Of a stretch of 64,000 nucleotides of DNA, positions 14,375 through 23,407 are shown one piece after another; the stretch's first letter is position 1; every line of letters begins with the position of its first letter. A model generated the notes under the pieces. That model was not told the DNA's origin. It saw only the letters and a program-made list of their open reading frames with translations, and searched no databases. The DNA lies in the NCBI GenBank assembly GCA_963724985.1, contig CAVRWV010000033.1, positions 620,001 to 684,000 of the forward strand. Direction: 5' to 3'. The translations under genes and the position numbers were made by a program. Source of the stretch: JAJPJE01 sp963724985 (lineage in GTDB: Bacteria > Acidobacteriota > Terriglobia > Terriglobales > Acidobacteriaceae).

Positions 14375-16525
14375 CTATCGCACCGTGAAACTCACCGGCA
14401 TCGACTTCGCGTAATGGAAGCTTGAATCCACTTCGACCAGAGTTGCCGAATGCGAACCAGCCGCCAGCGGAACACTCGCGCTCATCGTCGCGCCCGGATA
14501 GTTTCCGATTTTGTTGCCATCAACCCAGAGTTCAAGGTGATCCACTTTGCCGGTTGCTCCTGTCCCTGCGCCCGTGAACGCGACCGGTGACGCGACCGTG
14601 CTGCCCGGCAACGGACTGCAGAGATTGGCGCCCGGTGAGGAAGGTGCGCGGCACGACCCCGAACCGCCGCCGGCACCCACAGTGAATGTGACGGGGGTAG
14701 ATTTGAGGTAGTGGGAAGCTGAGTCCACTTCAATCAGAGTTGCGGTATGTGAACCGTTTGCGAGCGGAACGCTTGCGGTCATGGTGTTCCCGGGATAGTT
14801 GCCGATCTTCTTGCCGTCAATCCACAGCTCAAGATGATTCACGGTCCCGCTGGCGCCAGTCCCCGAGCCAGTGAACTGTACCGGAGAATTGACCGTGCTG
14901 CCCATAGCGGGTGCGCACAGAATGGCTCCGGGGGAAGTTGGCGCGTTGCAGCTACCGCCGCTTCCGCCGGAACCAACACTGAAGCTCACGGGCGTGGACT
15001 TGATGTAGTTGGAATTCGAATCCACTTCGACCAGTGTGGCTGTATGCGAGCCATTGGCGAGCCGCACACTCGTCGAGACAGTGTTTCCCGGGTAGTTCCC
15101 AATTTTGTTGCCATCAATCCACAACTCGAGATGATTCACACTTCCGCTGCCTCCGGTTCCGGCGCCGGTAAACTGCACTGGGGAAGAATAGGTCTTACCA
15201 GCTTGAGGAGTGCAGATCACCGCCCCGGGCGAGGAAGGCGCTCGGCACGAGGCCCCACCGGACGATTGATTATTCAGGTAGATCACCAGGCGCCGGTCAC
15301 CATTGGAACCGGTTTCGACAACGGCGATATCCGGACTGCCGTTCTTGTCAAAGTCCGCCGTTATAAGGTCAGTCACACGGTTCGGGACCGTCCAGCGTTG
15401 CGATTCCTGGTAGGCTCCGTTCGGCCGCCCATAGAATATGCCAACATAATCGATTTCCGTCTGGGTGGTACTGTTGCTCGGAACCTCGGCGAAACCAGCG
15501 ACTGAGTCGGCAAGCCCGTCATTGTTGAAATCTGCGCCAGAGGCAGAATAGATCCACCCGCCGTAACCCGCGTACGCCGATTCCTCGAACGCCTGCGAAT
15601 ACTTCATCACGCCGTTGCCCTGATTCAGAAGAAGACCAGAGTGGGTCGCGGACGAGGCATGCGGCCCCGACTGGTAGTCAACGATCGCGACATCCGTTTT
15701 CCCATCGTTATTCGCGTCGACGAGCCGGGGGAAGTTGTAATCGTAGCCGAGATCACCTTGAGCAATTTGCGAGAAAGCGTAATGGCCGGTGCCGTCACCT
15801 TTGGCGAACCAAAGTGTACCCGCATTCGTCGCGAAAGCAGCGGTGTTGCAGTCTCCAGGAATCACGAGATCAAGTATGCCGTCGCCAGAGAAATCGGTTC
15901 CTACAGAGCTGCCAGCGGAGCACTGGCCCGGCGGAGTGGAGGTTCCCTGAAAGAGGGTACCGTCAAGATTGATGTTTTGCTGGACGACTGGCGCTCCGAA
16001 GTTGCCGGCGCCGTCTCCGGGATAAGTACTGATGGAATTGTTATACGTACTCGAATTACTGATGTACCCGATAACGGAGAGATCGGCTTTGCCATCCTTG
16101 TTGGCGTCGCCGATTGCAATGCCGGTGCAGATACCGTTGAAGGCGGTCGTCCATCCTTGATGAAAATTGCCGCCGCCGTCGTTCTCAAATACCGCGATGG
16201 AGTAATTCGTGCTGCTGTTGGCGACACAAAAGGCAAGGTCAGGCCTTCCGTCACCATTGAGATCTCCAACAGCTGCGGCACGTACGCCGGTGATGCTCAG
16301 CGACTGCGCAGATCCAAAGCCGCCGGAACCGTCGTTGAGCATGATCGCAGTCGTATCACCGAAGAACAGAAGATCAGGCGCGCCATCGGCATTGAGGTCG
16401 GCGGCGATCATCGTGGAACCGGGCGCGGGATAGGATTCCGAATGAAATCCAGTTTGTGCAGAAGCAGAAGAGAAGGCAACAAGCAGCAGCAGAGCAGAAA
16501 CAGCAGTAGCTAAACGCACCGTCAC
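14375..16525 (-). CDS. Secreted VCBS/FG-GAP repeat protein with three Ig-like repeats
   Basis: 716 aa. Signal peptide MTVRLATAVSALLLLVAFSS. Residues about 35-425 hold VCBS/FG-GAP-type repeats with Ca-binding signatures such as DLNADGAPDLLFF, DLNGDGRPDLAF, DANKDGKADLSV and DFNNDGLADSVAG, a beta-propeller fold. Residues about 430-716 are three near-identical Ig-like modules (each SCxAPxSPGA, then VNHLELWIDGNKIGNYPGNT, then NGSHTATLVEVDS). Such proteins are exported and often surface-adhesive or polysaccharide-binding; substrate not known. It has no signs of truncation. Confidence 0.9.
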   Translation of the reverse strand: MTVRLATAVSALLLLVAFSSASAQTGFHSESYPAPGSTMIAADLNADGAPDLLFFGDTTAIMLNDGSGGFGSAQSLSITGVRAAAVGDLNGDGRPDLAFCVANSSTNYSIAVFENDGGGNFHQGWTTAFNGICTGIAIGDANKDGKADLSVIGYISNSSTYNNSISTYPGDGAGNFGAPVVQQNINLDGTLFQGTSTPPGQCSAGSSVGTDFSGDGILDLVIPGDCNTAAFATNAGTLWFAKGDGTGHYAFSQIAQGDLGYDYNFPRLVDANNDGKTDVAIVDYQSGPHASSATHSGLLLNQGNGVMKYSQAFEESAYAGYGGWIYSASGADFNNDGLADSVAGFAEVPSNSTTQTEIDYVGIFYGRPNGAYQESQRWTVPNRVTDLITADFDKNGSPDIAVVETGSNGDRRLVIYLNNQSSGGASCRAPSSPGAVICTPQAGKTYSSPVQFTGAGTGGSGSVNHLELWIDGNKIGNYPGNTVSTSVRLANGSHTATLVEVDSNSNYIKSTPVSFSVGSGGSGGSCNAPTSPGAILCAPAMGSTVNSPVQFTGSGTGASGTVNHLELWIDGKKIGNYPGNTMTASVPLANGSHTATLIEVDSASHYLKSTPVTFTVGAGGGSGSCRAPSSPGANLCSPLPGSTVASPVAFTGAGTGATGKVDHLELWVDGNKIGNYPGATMSASVPLAAGSHSATLVEVDSSFHYAKSMPVSFTVR
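14378..15255 (-). repeat. Three tandem coding repeats of about 295 bp
   Basis: Within the VCBS protein, three consecutive Ig-like modules (about 98 residues each) are highly similar at both protein and DNA level, e.g. LELWIDGNKIGNYPG / LELWIDGKKIGNYPG / LELWVDGNKIGNYPG. This suggests recent duplication and a site for copy-number change by recombination. Confidence 0.85.
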
Positions 16526-16651
16526 ACCTCAGCAGAGCTCAGGGAGCTCCGTCTCGAGATGTGAGTTGACGATCAGGTACACAGGTTGCCCCTGAACAAA
16601 ACAACAGGAGGCAGATTCACCTGCATTTCACGATTTCCGCTCGCTACCGCT

Positions 16652-18040
16652 TTACTCAGCCGCTTCGAACTCTACGGCCTGCTTGAATCCTTTGGTCTTC
16701 CACGCGCCGTAAGCAATGCCGGCTCCAAGCCAGATCGTACCCACGACTTTTGCGGTTGGACTCAGGTTCCACCATATAAACCCGCAGATGAGGAATCCCA
16801 GCACGGGCACCAGCAAACTCGCGGCAGTCCTCTCTCCGGAGCGTAGGAAGTAGCGGACAAAGGACGCCGCATTCACTCCCATAAACGCGATGAAAGCGCC
16901 AAAGTTCAATGCCTGCGCACCTGTCTCATACGCTCCGCCGCCCAGTTGTCGTGCGAAGAGCTCTAACAAAACTGCGCCCGCGAGCGCGAAGGCTCCTACG
17001 GCGATAATGTTGTTCTGTGGAATACGTCGCTTGGGTTCAATGACGCCAAAGAATTTCCTTGGGAGAGCGTCGTTGCGTCCCATGCCGTAAAGCAGTCTTC
17101 CCGCGGCCAGTTGCGCGCCCATGCCCGAGCCGATGTTGGCGATCAGGATGGTGAAATTCAGCAGTTGGAACAGGAAGAATCCTCCGGCCTGTCTCGCCAC
17201 CAGCGGGAACGCCGACTCCACTTGATCGGCCGGAAACGGCTTCGAGCCCCACACTAACTGCGCAGCATACACTTCGAGCGATGCCAGCACGCCAGTGATC
17301 ACGCAGACCAGCACCGTCGCCAGCATGATGTTGCGCCGCGGATTCTCCACTTCCTCCGACAATGTCGAGATTCCATCAAATCCGATATAGGTGAGCACCG
17401 CGATCGATGTCCCGCGAAACACTCCGCCCCAACTGAACGTTGCCGGGTTATAGAAGGGCTGCGAGAAGAATCCGGCGCCGTATTCGTGCAATCCCCACAC
17501 GAAGCGAATTACGAAGACGAAGAAGATGACCACCACGATCGTCATGCCCGCGGCCATCACATCGTTGATCCGCGCCGAAGTCTTGATGCCGCGCAGGTTC
17601 ATTGCCGTGAAGAACACGGCGAAAACCACTGCCAACACGTAGTACGGAATACCCGGCAGAATGTTCTGCGTGAGCTTGCTGCAAATTGCTGTGCAGATCA
17701 GCGGGTTCAGGATGTAATCCATCACCATCGCCCAGCCAGTGAGATAGCCGAGCCCGGGATGAATTTCCTTGCCTACGTACGTATACGCCGATCCCGCGCT
17801 GGGATAGGCGCGCGCCATCTTCCCATAGCTGATCGCCGTGAACAGCATCGCCACCATGGCGATCAGGATGGTGGTCACCACGTGGCCGCCAGCCTTGTTA
17901 CTGATGACGCCGTAAATGCCCATGGGCGCGATGGGCTGAATGATGACGATACCAATGATGATCAGGTCCCAGAGCCCCAGGGTTCGTCTCAGGCTCGGTG
18001 CAGAGGAAGTACCGGTCGCGGGAGTGCTAGTTGTCGCCAT
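16652..18040 (-). CDS. APC-superfamily amino acid/polyamine permease
   Basis: 462 aa with about twelve hydrophobic segments. APC features: LGLWDLIIIGIVIIQPIAPM in helix 1, YPSAGSAYTYVGKEIHPGLGYL in helices 2-3 region, and the helix 6-7 block AVLTYIGFDGISTLSEEVENPRRN. The order and FDGISTLSEE motif match basic amino acid/polyamine-type APC transporters (PuuP-like); substrate cannot be fixed from sequence. It is a single gene on the minus strand, followed by the ABC operon upstream. Confidence 0.92.
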   Translation of the reverse strand: MATTSTPATGTSSAPSLRRTLGLWDLIIIGIVIIQPIAPMGIYGVISNKAGGHVVTTILIAMVAMLFTAISYGKMARAYPSAGSAYTYVGKEIHPGLGYLTGWAMVMDYILNPLICTAICSKLTQNILPGIPYYVLAVVFAVFFTAMNLRGIKTSARINDVMAAGMTIVVVIFFVFVIRFVWGLHEYGAGFFSQPFYNPATFSWGGVFRGTSIAVLTYIGFDGISTLSEEVENPRRNIMLATVLVCVITGVLASLEVYAAQLVWGSKPFPADQVESAFPLVARQAGGFFLFQLLNFTILIANIGSGMGAQLAAGRLLYGMGRNDALPRKFFGVIEPKRRIPQNNIIAVGAFALAGAVLLELFARQLGGGAYETGAQALNFGAFIAFMGVNAASFVRYFLRSGERTAASLLVPVLGFLICGFIWWNLSPTAKVVGTIWLGAGIAYGAWKTKGFKQAVEFEAAE

Positions 18041-18230
18041 GTTCCTCGGGTTACGCGGTTAGGGATTGAGTCCGCGTCATATTGCCTCAGAAGGGCATAG
18101 GACCGCAAGGTTGAAACGATTCAATGTCACGAAGTGGCACCGCGGAGGGCGCCGAGGGTGTAGGGGTTTAAGCGCAAGGATAGGAATTAACCATTAGGAC
18201 ACGTAGGCTCACGAAGACAGAATCTAAGTA

Positions 18231-18268
18231 TTCTCTCTGTGATCCTCTGCGTCCTCTGCGGTGAAAGT
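18231..18268. repeat. Dispersed intergenic phrase (CTCTGCGTCCTCTGCGGTGAAA-type)
   Basis: The sequence around 18240-18262 reads as repeated CTCTG(C/T)G units: TCTCTGTGATCCTCTGCG then TCCTCTGCGGTGAA. It lies between the permease start and the ABC ATPase stop. From memory, this phrase recurs in intergenic DNA of many Acidobacteriota and other phyla; its role is unknown. Confidence 0.45.
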
Positions 18269-18269
18269 C

Positions 18270-18983
18270 TTACAGCGGGAGCAACATTCCCTTTTCCAGG
18301 TGCCGCGTCACGTGCGCGTACGACGCCGCGTGCGGATCGTGTGTCACCATCACGATCGTCTTCCCGAAGTCCTCATTCAACATCTTCAGGATTTCCAGCA
18401 CATCTGTCGCCGAATGACTGTCGAGGTCACCGGTAGGCTCATCCGCGAGCACGATCTTCGGATCGGTCACAATCGAGCGCGCGATGGCCACGCGCTGCTC
18501 CTGTCCACCAGAGAGTTGTTTCGGCAGGTGGGTCATGCGATCGGCCAGTCCCACCAGCTTGAGTGCCGTTTCCACGTGCGCTCGACGTTCCTGCTTGTTC
18601 AGCTTCGTCAACAGCAGCGGCAATTCCACATTCTCTGCTGCCGTCAGCACCGGGATCAGGTTGAACGTCTGGAAGATGTAGCCGATCACGCGATTGCGCC
18701 ATTGCGCAGCTTCCTGGTCGTCGAATGAGAAGATGTCTTCTCCCAGCACACGCATCTCGCCGTGCGTCGGACGATCGATCGCTGCAATCATGTTCAGCAA
18801 GCTCGTTTTGCCTGAGCCCGATGGGCCCATCAGCGCAACGAAGTCCCCCTCGAAGAAGTCTATGGAGACGTCGTCCAGCGCGCGCACTTCGAACTCGTCG
18901 CGGCGAAAGATCTTGCTGATATGAATCGCCTCGACCACCTTGGTTCTGACTGCAGTCTCCTGCATCATTTCACTCGTCGCCAT
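18270..18983 (-). CDS. ABC transporter ATP-binding protein (MacB/LolD type)
   Basis: 237 aa. Walker A GPSGSGKTSLLNM near residue 53, Q-loop in IFQTFNLIPVLTA, signature LSGGQEQRVAIARS, Walker B VLADEPTG and switch VMVTHDPHA are all intact. The N-terminus AIHISKIFRRDEFEVRALDDVSI is typical of ATPases partnering FtsX-fold permeases. It is the last gene of the operon permease-permease-adaptor-ATPase, 8 bp after the adaptor. The complex probably exports a small molecule or peptide via a periplasmic adaptor. Confidence 0.95.
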   Translation of the reverse strand: MATSEMMQETAVRTKVVEAIHISKIFRRDEFEVRALDDVSIDFFEGDFVALMGPSGSGKTSLLNMIAAIDRPTHGEMRVLGEDIFSFDDQEAAQWRNRVIGYIFQTFNLIPVLTAAENVELPLLLTKLNKQERRAHVETALKLVGLADRMTHLPKQLSGGQEQRVAIARSIVTDPKIVLADEPTGDLDSHSATDVLEILKMLNEDFGKTIVMVTHDPHAASYAHVTRHLEKGMLLPL

Positions 18984-18991
18984 GTCGGATC

Positions 18992-20326
18992 CTACTTCTT
19001 CACGCGCACGCGGCTGCCGTCTTTCAGCTCAGCCGGAAGTTCCGCAATCACCGTCTCGCCTCCGCTCAGGTTGTCGACCACATACCCATCGCTATGCGTT
19101 GCCAGTACCTTTACCTCGCGTGCCACGGCCTTGTCATTCTCAACCAGAAACACAGTTTTCTTCGCGCCGGCACTGCGTACCGCTGTGATCGGCACCAGCG
19201 CGCCATGAACCTCCTGCCCAGGTTTCTGATCCGCCAGGAACTGTACATTGGCATTCATGTCCGGACGCAGATAATCATCCGGATTCTTGATCTGCACCTT
19301 CACCTGCACCGTTGCCTTCTGACGATTCGCTTCCGGTGAGATCTCCGCAATTTCGCCGTGATATTTGCGATCCGGATACGCGTCCGTCGTGATGACTCCG
19401 GCCATATGTGCCCCCAGCTTCGCAAAATCATCTTGCGCGATATCGAGTTCCACCTGAATGTCATTCAGATCGGCAATCGCTACCACCGAGCCCTGTGGGC
19501 CACCCTCGGCCGTGCTGGCAAACTGCGCTGTGACCAGTTCGCCCTTTTCTGCGGTACGCTCAAGAATCGTTCCAGTCACGGGAGCCCGAATCTGCGTTGC
19601 CTCCAGCTGTGATTGCGCAAAGGCCAGTTGTCCTTCCGCCTGCTCCAGGTCGCCGCGCGCTTTATCGATGTCCTCTTGCCGCGGTCCGATTTTCGCCATG
19701 TTGTACGTCTGATCGAGCGAGCTCACCCGCTGCACCGACGCCTCATATTTCGACAACGCATCGTCCAACTGCGACTTAGAGTAGACGCCATTTGCAAATA
19801 GCTTTTGCGAACGCTCCATGTTGATCTTGTCGTTCGTCAACGTTGCCCGGGCTTCGTCGAGATCGTGATTCGCCTTCTGAATTTCCTGCGGGCGCGAGCC
19901 GTTCACCAGAGCCGCCAGGCGCGCCTTTGCGCTCTCCGTCGCGCCGCGAGCTGCTTCCACATTGGCGCGAAATTCCTGGTCTTCGAGTCGGACAAGCACC
20001 TGTCCTTCTTTTACCTTGTCGCCCTTCTCCACGCCGATCCAGGCAACGCGACCCGTGACCTTGGAGTTCACGGTGATCTTGTGATGGGCCACAATATATC
20101 CAGACGCTGACAGCACCGTACCCAAGTCGCCGTTCACAGGCGTGGCGCGTACAACCGGAACCTCCGCGGCGCCCGACGATCCGCGGCTCATGGCAAGCAG
20201 TCCAAGTACGAGGATCACCGCCACTCCCGCAATGATGTAGCGCTTCGACCACTTCGCTGTTTTCGGAGCCGCCCGCTGCGAATCGTCGATCTTCAACGTC
20301 TTCAAGTCTTCCAGTTTCGTTGCCAT
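18992..20326 (-). CDS. HlyD/RND-type periplasmic adaptor (membrane fusion protein)
   Basis: 444 aa from ATG 20326 (MATKLEDLKTLKIDD). One N-terminal TM helix (about residues 25-45) anchors it. Then come a barrel-sandwich half motif VNSKVTGRVAWIGVEKGDKVKEGQ, a long alpha-helical hairpin (about 110-230, rich in Ala/Gln/Glu), the second lipoyl half ATQIRAPVTGTILERTAEKG, and a beta-barrel and C-terminal domain. It bridges the ABC permeases to an outer-membrane channel; no TolC gene is present here. A start 13 codons earlier is possible but adds only a polar run. Confidence 0.93.
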   Translation of the reverse strand: MATKLEDLKTLKIDDSQRAAPKTAKWSKRYIIAGVAVILVLGLLAMSRGSSGAAEVPVVRATPVNGDLGTVLSASGYIVAHHKITVNSKVTGRVAWIGVEKGDKVKEGQVLVRLEDQEFRANVEAARGATESAKARLAALVNGSRPQEIQKANHDLDEARATLTNDKINMERSQKLFANGVYSKSQLDDALSKYEASVQRVSSLDQTYNMAKIGPRQEDIDKARGDLEQAEGQLAFAQSQLEATQIRAPVTGTILERTAEKGELVTAQFASTAEGGPQGSVVAIADLNDIQVELDIAQDDFAKLGAHMAGVITTDAYPDRKYHGEIAEISPEANRQKATVQVKVQIKNPDDYLRPDMNANVQFLADQKPGQEVHGALVPITAVRSAGAKKTVFLVENDKAVAREVKVLATHSDGYVVDNLSGGETVIAELPAELKDGSRVRVKK

Positions 20327-20365
20327 TTTCTTCTCTCTGTCAGGTTCAACAATTTCCGAACCCAA

Positions 20366-21529
20366 TTAATCTCTTAATGCCGCCAGAATGCTCTGTCGCG
20401 ACGCGTGCCAGGCCGGAGCCAATCCGCCGATCACGCCCATCACCGCGGCAAAAATCAGCGCCGAGATCACCACGTCCGCCGTAATCCGCATCTGGAAAAT
20501 CACTTCGCTGAAGGTCGCTGAGTTCGATGTTCCCGTAGTCAAGCCATTGAACGGCAGCATCATCAGAACTGCGGCAATGCCTCCGATCAGCGAAATCAGA
20601 AGCGACTCCAGCACGAAGCAAGTCAGAATGCTCGGGCGCGAAAATCCTAAGATGCGCAGAGTTGCAATCTCTCGCGAGCGGAACGCCACCGACGCATACA
20701 TCGTGTTCATCGCCGCGAAGCACGAACCAATCGCCATGATGATCGCAATCACCGTGCCGATAAATTTGATCGGCGCACCCGAGCGCGTCTGCTTTCCGTA
20801 GTACGCCGACTCGTGCATTCCATCGAGTTTCAATCGCTGGTCATCGCTCATGCGTTTCACCAGCGCGTCGGCTGAATTGGTGTCGACCGCGCGAATCAGG
20901 ATCGAGTTATAGATCGGACGGTCGAAGTCCGTCGCCATCAGGTTCACATCGCCCCAAATCTCGGAATCGTGGGCGCTTCCACCACGACTGTCGAAGATCC
21001 CGACTACATCCCAATCACCTTTGCCGAAATGCAATTTGTCGCCAATCTTCGCGTGCGCGAATCGCTGATTGACGGAGTGGCTCACCACTACTTCGCGCTG
21101 ACCTGGCTGGAACCACCGCCCGTCAGCCAATCCAATATCGGGACGAAGTTTGAAGCCGATGGGCGACATGCCGCGTACCGTTACATTCACCTCGCCCGTC
21201 CCGTCTTTTCGCGGCAGCACGATCAGCACAATCATTTCGCCGGAAGCCAGCGGCTGTCCGCTCTCATCCTTCGCAACGCCGGAGAGGAACTTGATCACCG
21301 GCAACGTCGGCCGATCGATCACGCTCGTCAGCTCCGTATCCGATCCCTTGCGCAGTGCCATCACATTCATCGGATCGCCAGTCGCCGTGAACGCCTGCTT
21401 CAATCCGGCGAGCAACGCCATGATGAAGATCGCAATCGCGACCGTCAGCGCAATCCCCAGTGCGGTCATCACCGTCGCGCCCAGACGCATCCGCAAATTG
21501 CGCACGTTGTATGTGATCGGAATCGCCAT
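20366..21529 (-). CDS. ABC transporter permease (MacB/FtsX fold)
   Basis: 387 aa. TM helix 1 at about residues 17-40, a large periplasmic domain (about 50-265, containing VNVTVRGMSPIGF), then three TM helices between about 270 and 380. The ATLRILGFSRPSIL segment is the coupling-helix motif of FtsX-type permeases. Short C-terminus ILAALRD. It lies 3 bp after the second permease and 39 bp before the adaptor. Two non-identical permeases imply a heterodimeric transporter. Confidence 0.93.
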   Translation of the reverse strand: MAIPITYNVRNLRMRLGATVMTALGIALTVAIAIFIMALLAGLKQAFTATGDPMNVMALRKGSDTELTSVIDRPTLPVIKFLSGVAKDESGQPLASGEMIVLIVLPRKDGTGEVNVTVRGMSPIGFKLRPDIGLADGRWFQPGQREVVVSHSVNQRFAHAKIGDKLHFGKGDWDVVGIFDSRGGSAHDSEIWGDVNLMATDFDRPIYNSILIRAVDTNSADALVKRMSDDQRLKLDGMHESAYYGKQTRSGAPIKFIGTVIAIIMAIGSCFAAMNTMYASVAFRSREIATLRILGFSRPSILTCFVLESLLISLIGGIAAVLMMLPFNGLTTGTSNSATFSEVIFQMRITADVVISALIFAAVMGVIGGLAPAWHASRQSILAALRD

Positions 21530-21532
21530 TCT

Positions 21533-22681
21533 CTAACCCAGGTGCCTCAACCCTTCCGCGATACTTAAATCGGAGGCGCGATATGCCGGAATAAAAGCGC
21601 TCACCAGTCCAACAAACGCCGCCACCGCCAACGCGACCAGCAGCGTTGGGAATGTGACCGTCAATCCTTGCAGCATGCCCCCCGCCGGAGAGTTCGCCAC
21701 TCCCTTCACCAGCAGATTCGCCAGTGCGACGCCGGCCAATCCTCCAATCAGCGAAACCGCCACGCCTTCTCCCACGAACAACACCAGCACATCACGGCGC
21801 GTGAAGCCCATCGTCTTCAGCACCGCTACTTCGCGAATCCTTTCGCGAATCGACATGGCCATCGTGTTCCCCGAAACCAGCAGAATCGCGAACACCACCG
21901 CCATCGAAATTCCCAGGATGAACGCCTTCACGTTACCCATCATTGCAATGAATCCCAGCTGAAACGCCTTTTCGGACTCCGTCTTGGTCGGAGTCGGCGA
22001 GTTGCGGAACATGTTGTCTACGGACTTCGCAACAGTTGGCACATCATCGGCTGAGTCCACGCGGATCGCGAACATTCCATCCTGGCCCTTCGCCCAATTC
22101 ACCGCCTCTTCCACATACGTGTAATCGAAGTAGAGCGCCTCGGCGGCGTCCTCCGCGTCAGTGATGGCGCGAATCGTCAGGTTCAGATTCACTGGGAAGA
22201 TCGTGCCGTTCAGGATGATCTTGTCGCCGACTTTCCAGCCGTGCTTCTCGGCCAGTTTTCGCCCAACCAGCGCACCCGCGCGGTCGCGTATCCACGCTTG
22301 CTCCTGCTCCGGCGGAAGATGCCACTCGCCATAGACCTTCACAGCTTCCTCAGGATCGGTTCCGAACTGCGCGAAGAAATTCTCCGGCTTGTCGTCCTTG
22401 TATTGCCCGCCAAACCACGACATCGGGACTACATTCACCACGCCGGGAACGCTGCGAATCTTGTTTCGATAGGAGCCGGGAAGAAAGAACGCCAGCGAAA
22501 CTCGATGACGTGTCATCAGGCGCAGAGCTGTCTCGGGGGCTCCTTGGTCGATGTAGAAGGCGCGCCACACTGTCATCATCAAAGTGAGCAGCAACAACGA
22601 CACGCCGATGCTGATGATCGTCATCGCCGTGCGGCGCTTGTTCCGAAACGACTGTTTCACTACAAATTGCGTAAGCGTCAT
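21533..22681 (-). CDS. ABC transporter permease (MacB/FtsX fold), first gene of the operon
   Basis: 382 aa from ATG 22681 (MTLTQFVVKQSFRNKRRTA). A start at 22774 would lie in the -35 box of the promoter, so 22681 is preferred. TM1 at about residues 18-40, a periplasmic domain, then TM2-4 near 255-375. The coupling motif VAVLKTMGFTRRDVLVLF and the end AEGLRHLG match FtsX/MacB permeases. It heads a four-gene operon under the palindrome-containing promoter. Confidence 0.93.
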   Translation of the reverse strand: MTLTQFVVKQSFRNKRRTAMTIISIGVSLLLLTLMMTVWRAFYIDQGAPETALRLMTRHRVSLAFFLPGSYRNKIRSVPGVVNVVPMSWFGGQYKDDKPENFFAQFGTDPEEAVKVYGEWHLPPEQEQAWIRDRAGALVGRKLAEKHGWKVGDKIILNGTIFPVNLNLTIRAITDAEDAAEALYFDYTYVEEAVNWAKGQDGMFAIRVDSADDVPTVAKSVDNMFRNSPTPTKTESEKAFQLGFIAMMGNVKAFILGISMAVVFAILLVSGNTMAMSIRERIREVAVLKTMGFTRRDVLVLFVGEGVAVSLIGGLAGVALANLLVKGVANSPAGGMLQGLTVTFPTLLVALAVAAFVGLVSAFIPAYRASDLSIAEGLRHLG

Positions 22682-22742
22682 TGCGGCTGCCCCGAGTAAG
22701 AACGAGTCCGGATGCTCTCCGGATCCCATCCTTGCTCCATAA

Positions 22743-22774
22743 GTAAATGTGAATTCACATTTACATTTTGTCAA
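22743..22774 (-). promoter_or_regulatory. TTGACA promoter with a perfect 22-bp operator palindrome
   Basis: On the minus strand TTGACA (22774-22769) is a consensus -35 box. Between it and the start at 22681 lies a perfect 22-bp palindrome at 22743-22764, half-site GTAAATGTGAA, centred on GAATTC. The palindrome overlaps the spacer and presumptive -10, the classic place for a repressor. Size and symmetry suit a TetR- or GntR/MarR-like dimer. No TetR or GntR gene adjoins it; the only MarR gene in the window is 38 kb away. Confidence 0.75.
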
Positions 22775-22886
22775 GAAAGAAACGCCCAGTAACTTCGGTT
22801 TCCTGGGACTGACTACACATCGGATTCTCGACTAAGCCCAACAGAGATGGTTAGTGCGTTTCATCATTGCGGCGACCTGACAAATG

Positions 22887-23237
22887 TCATCCGCGCCGTA
22901 CGCGCCTGGGTTTTGAGCGCTTTGCGGAAGGTCTCGCGCTCTTCTTCTTGCTCTTAGCAAATTCGAACTCGTGGTCGACCATTACAACACGCGTGCCTGC
23001 AAAGCGTACGCCCTCGAACTCCAATTTCATGCGTTGTTCCAGGCCGTTCGCACCCGGCAATCGGATGTGTCCACCCGCTCCCACTACTCTATGCCACGGC
23101 AAGCCGGCAGTCGCGCGCAACGCCCATACCACCTGTCGTGCGGCGCCGGGAAAACCAGCCGCCATCGCAACACTGCCATACGTGGCGACTTTGCCCTTCG
23201 GGATTTTGCGCACCACTCGCCAGATCGCTTCGAACAC
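22887..23237 (-). CDS. Alkyltransferase-like protein (ATL; MGMT homologue without the active Cys)
   Basis: 116 aa. It holds the MGMT DNA-binding domain: FEAIWRVVRKIPKGKVATYGSVA and GAARQVVWALRA. The reactive motif reads PWHRVVGAGG in place of PCHRV, so the acceptor Cys is replaced by Trp. This is the mark of ATL proteins. They flag O6-alkylguanine for nucleotide excision repair instead of repairing directly. The extended basic C-terminus (KSKKKSARPSAKRSKPRRVRRG) may add DNA affinity. Confidence 0.9.
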   Translation of the reverse strand: MFEAIWRVVRKIPKGKVATYGSVAMAAGFPGAARQVVWALRATAGLPWHRVVGAGGHIRLPGANGLEQRMKLEFEGVRFAGTRVVMVDHEFEFAKSKKKSARPSAKRSKPRRVRRG

Positions 23238-23407
23238 CTTTCTAACTTACCTGATTACAACTCCTCTTTACCAATGACGATCAAGAGGCGCGCGAATCGA
23301 CACACGTTCTCCCTTCTCTCCTTTACTACGTCGCGATTATGTTCCCGGTTCCCTCGTACACGGCTTCTGCGGACGATAGACGAACGAGCATTTATGATGG
23401 ATATGGG

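Noticed and set aside
15641..16513. 290-codon frame opposite the VCBS protein
   Set aside because: Antisense shadow of a signal-peptide-bearing repeat protein; no start context.
22682..22774. N-terminal extension of the first efflux permease
   Set aside because: The extension would begin inside the -35 box (TTGACA) and cross the operator; the polar residues do not fit the permease family start.
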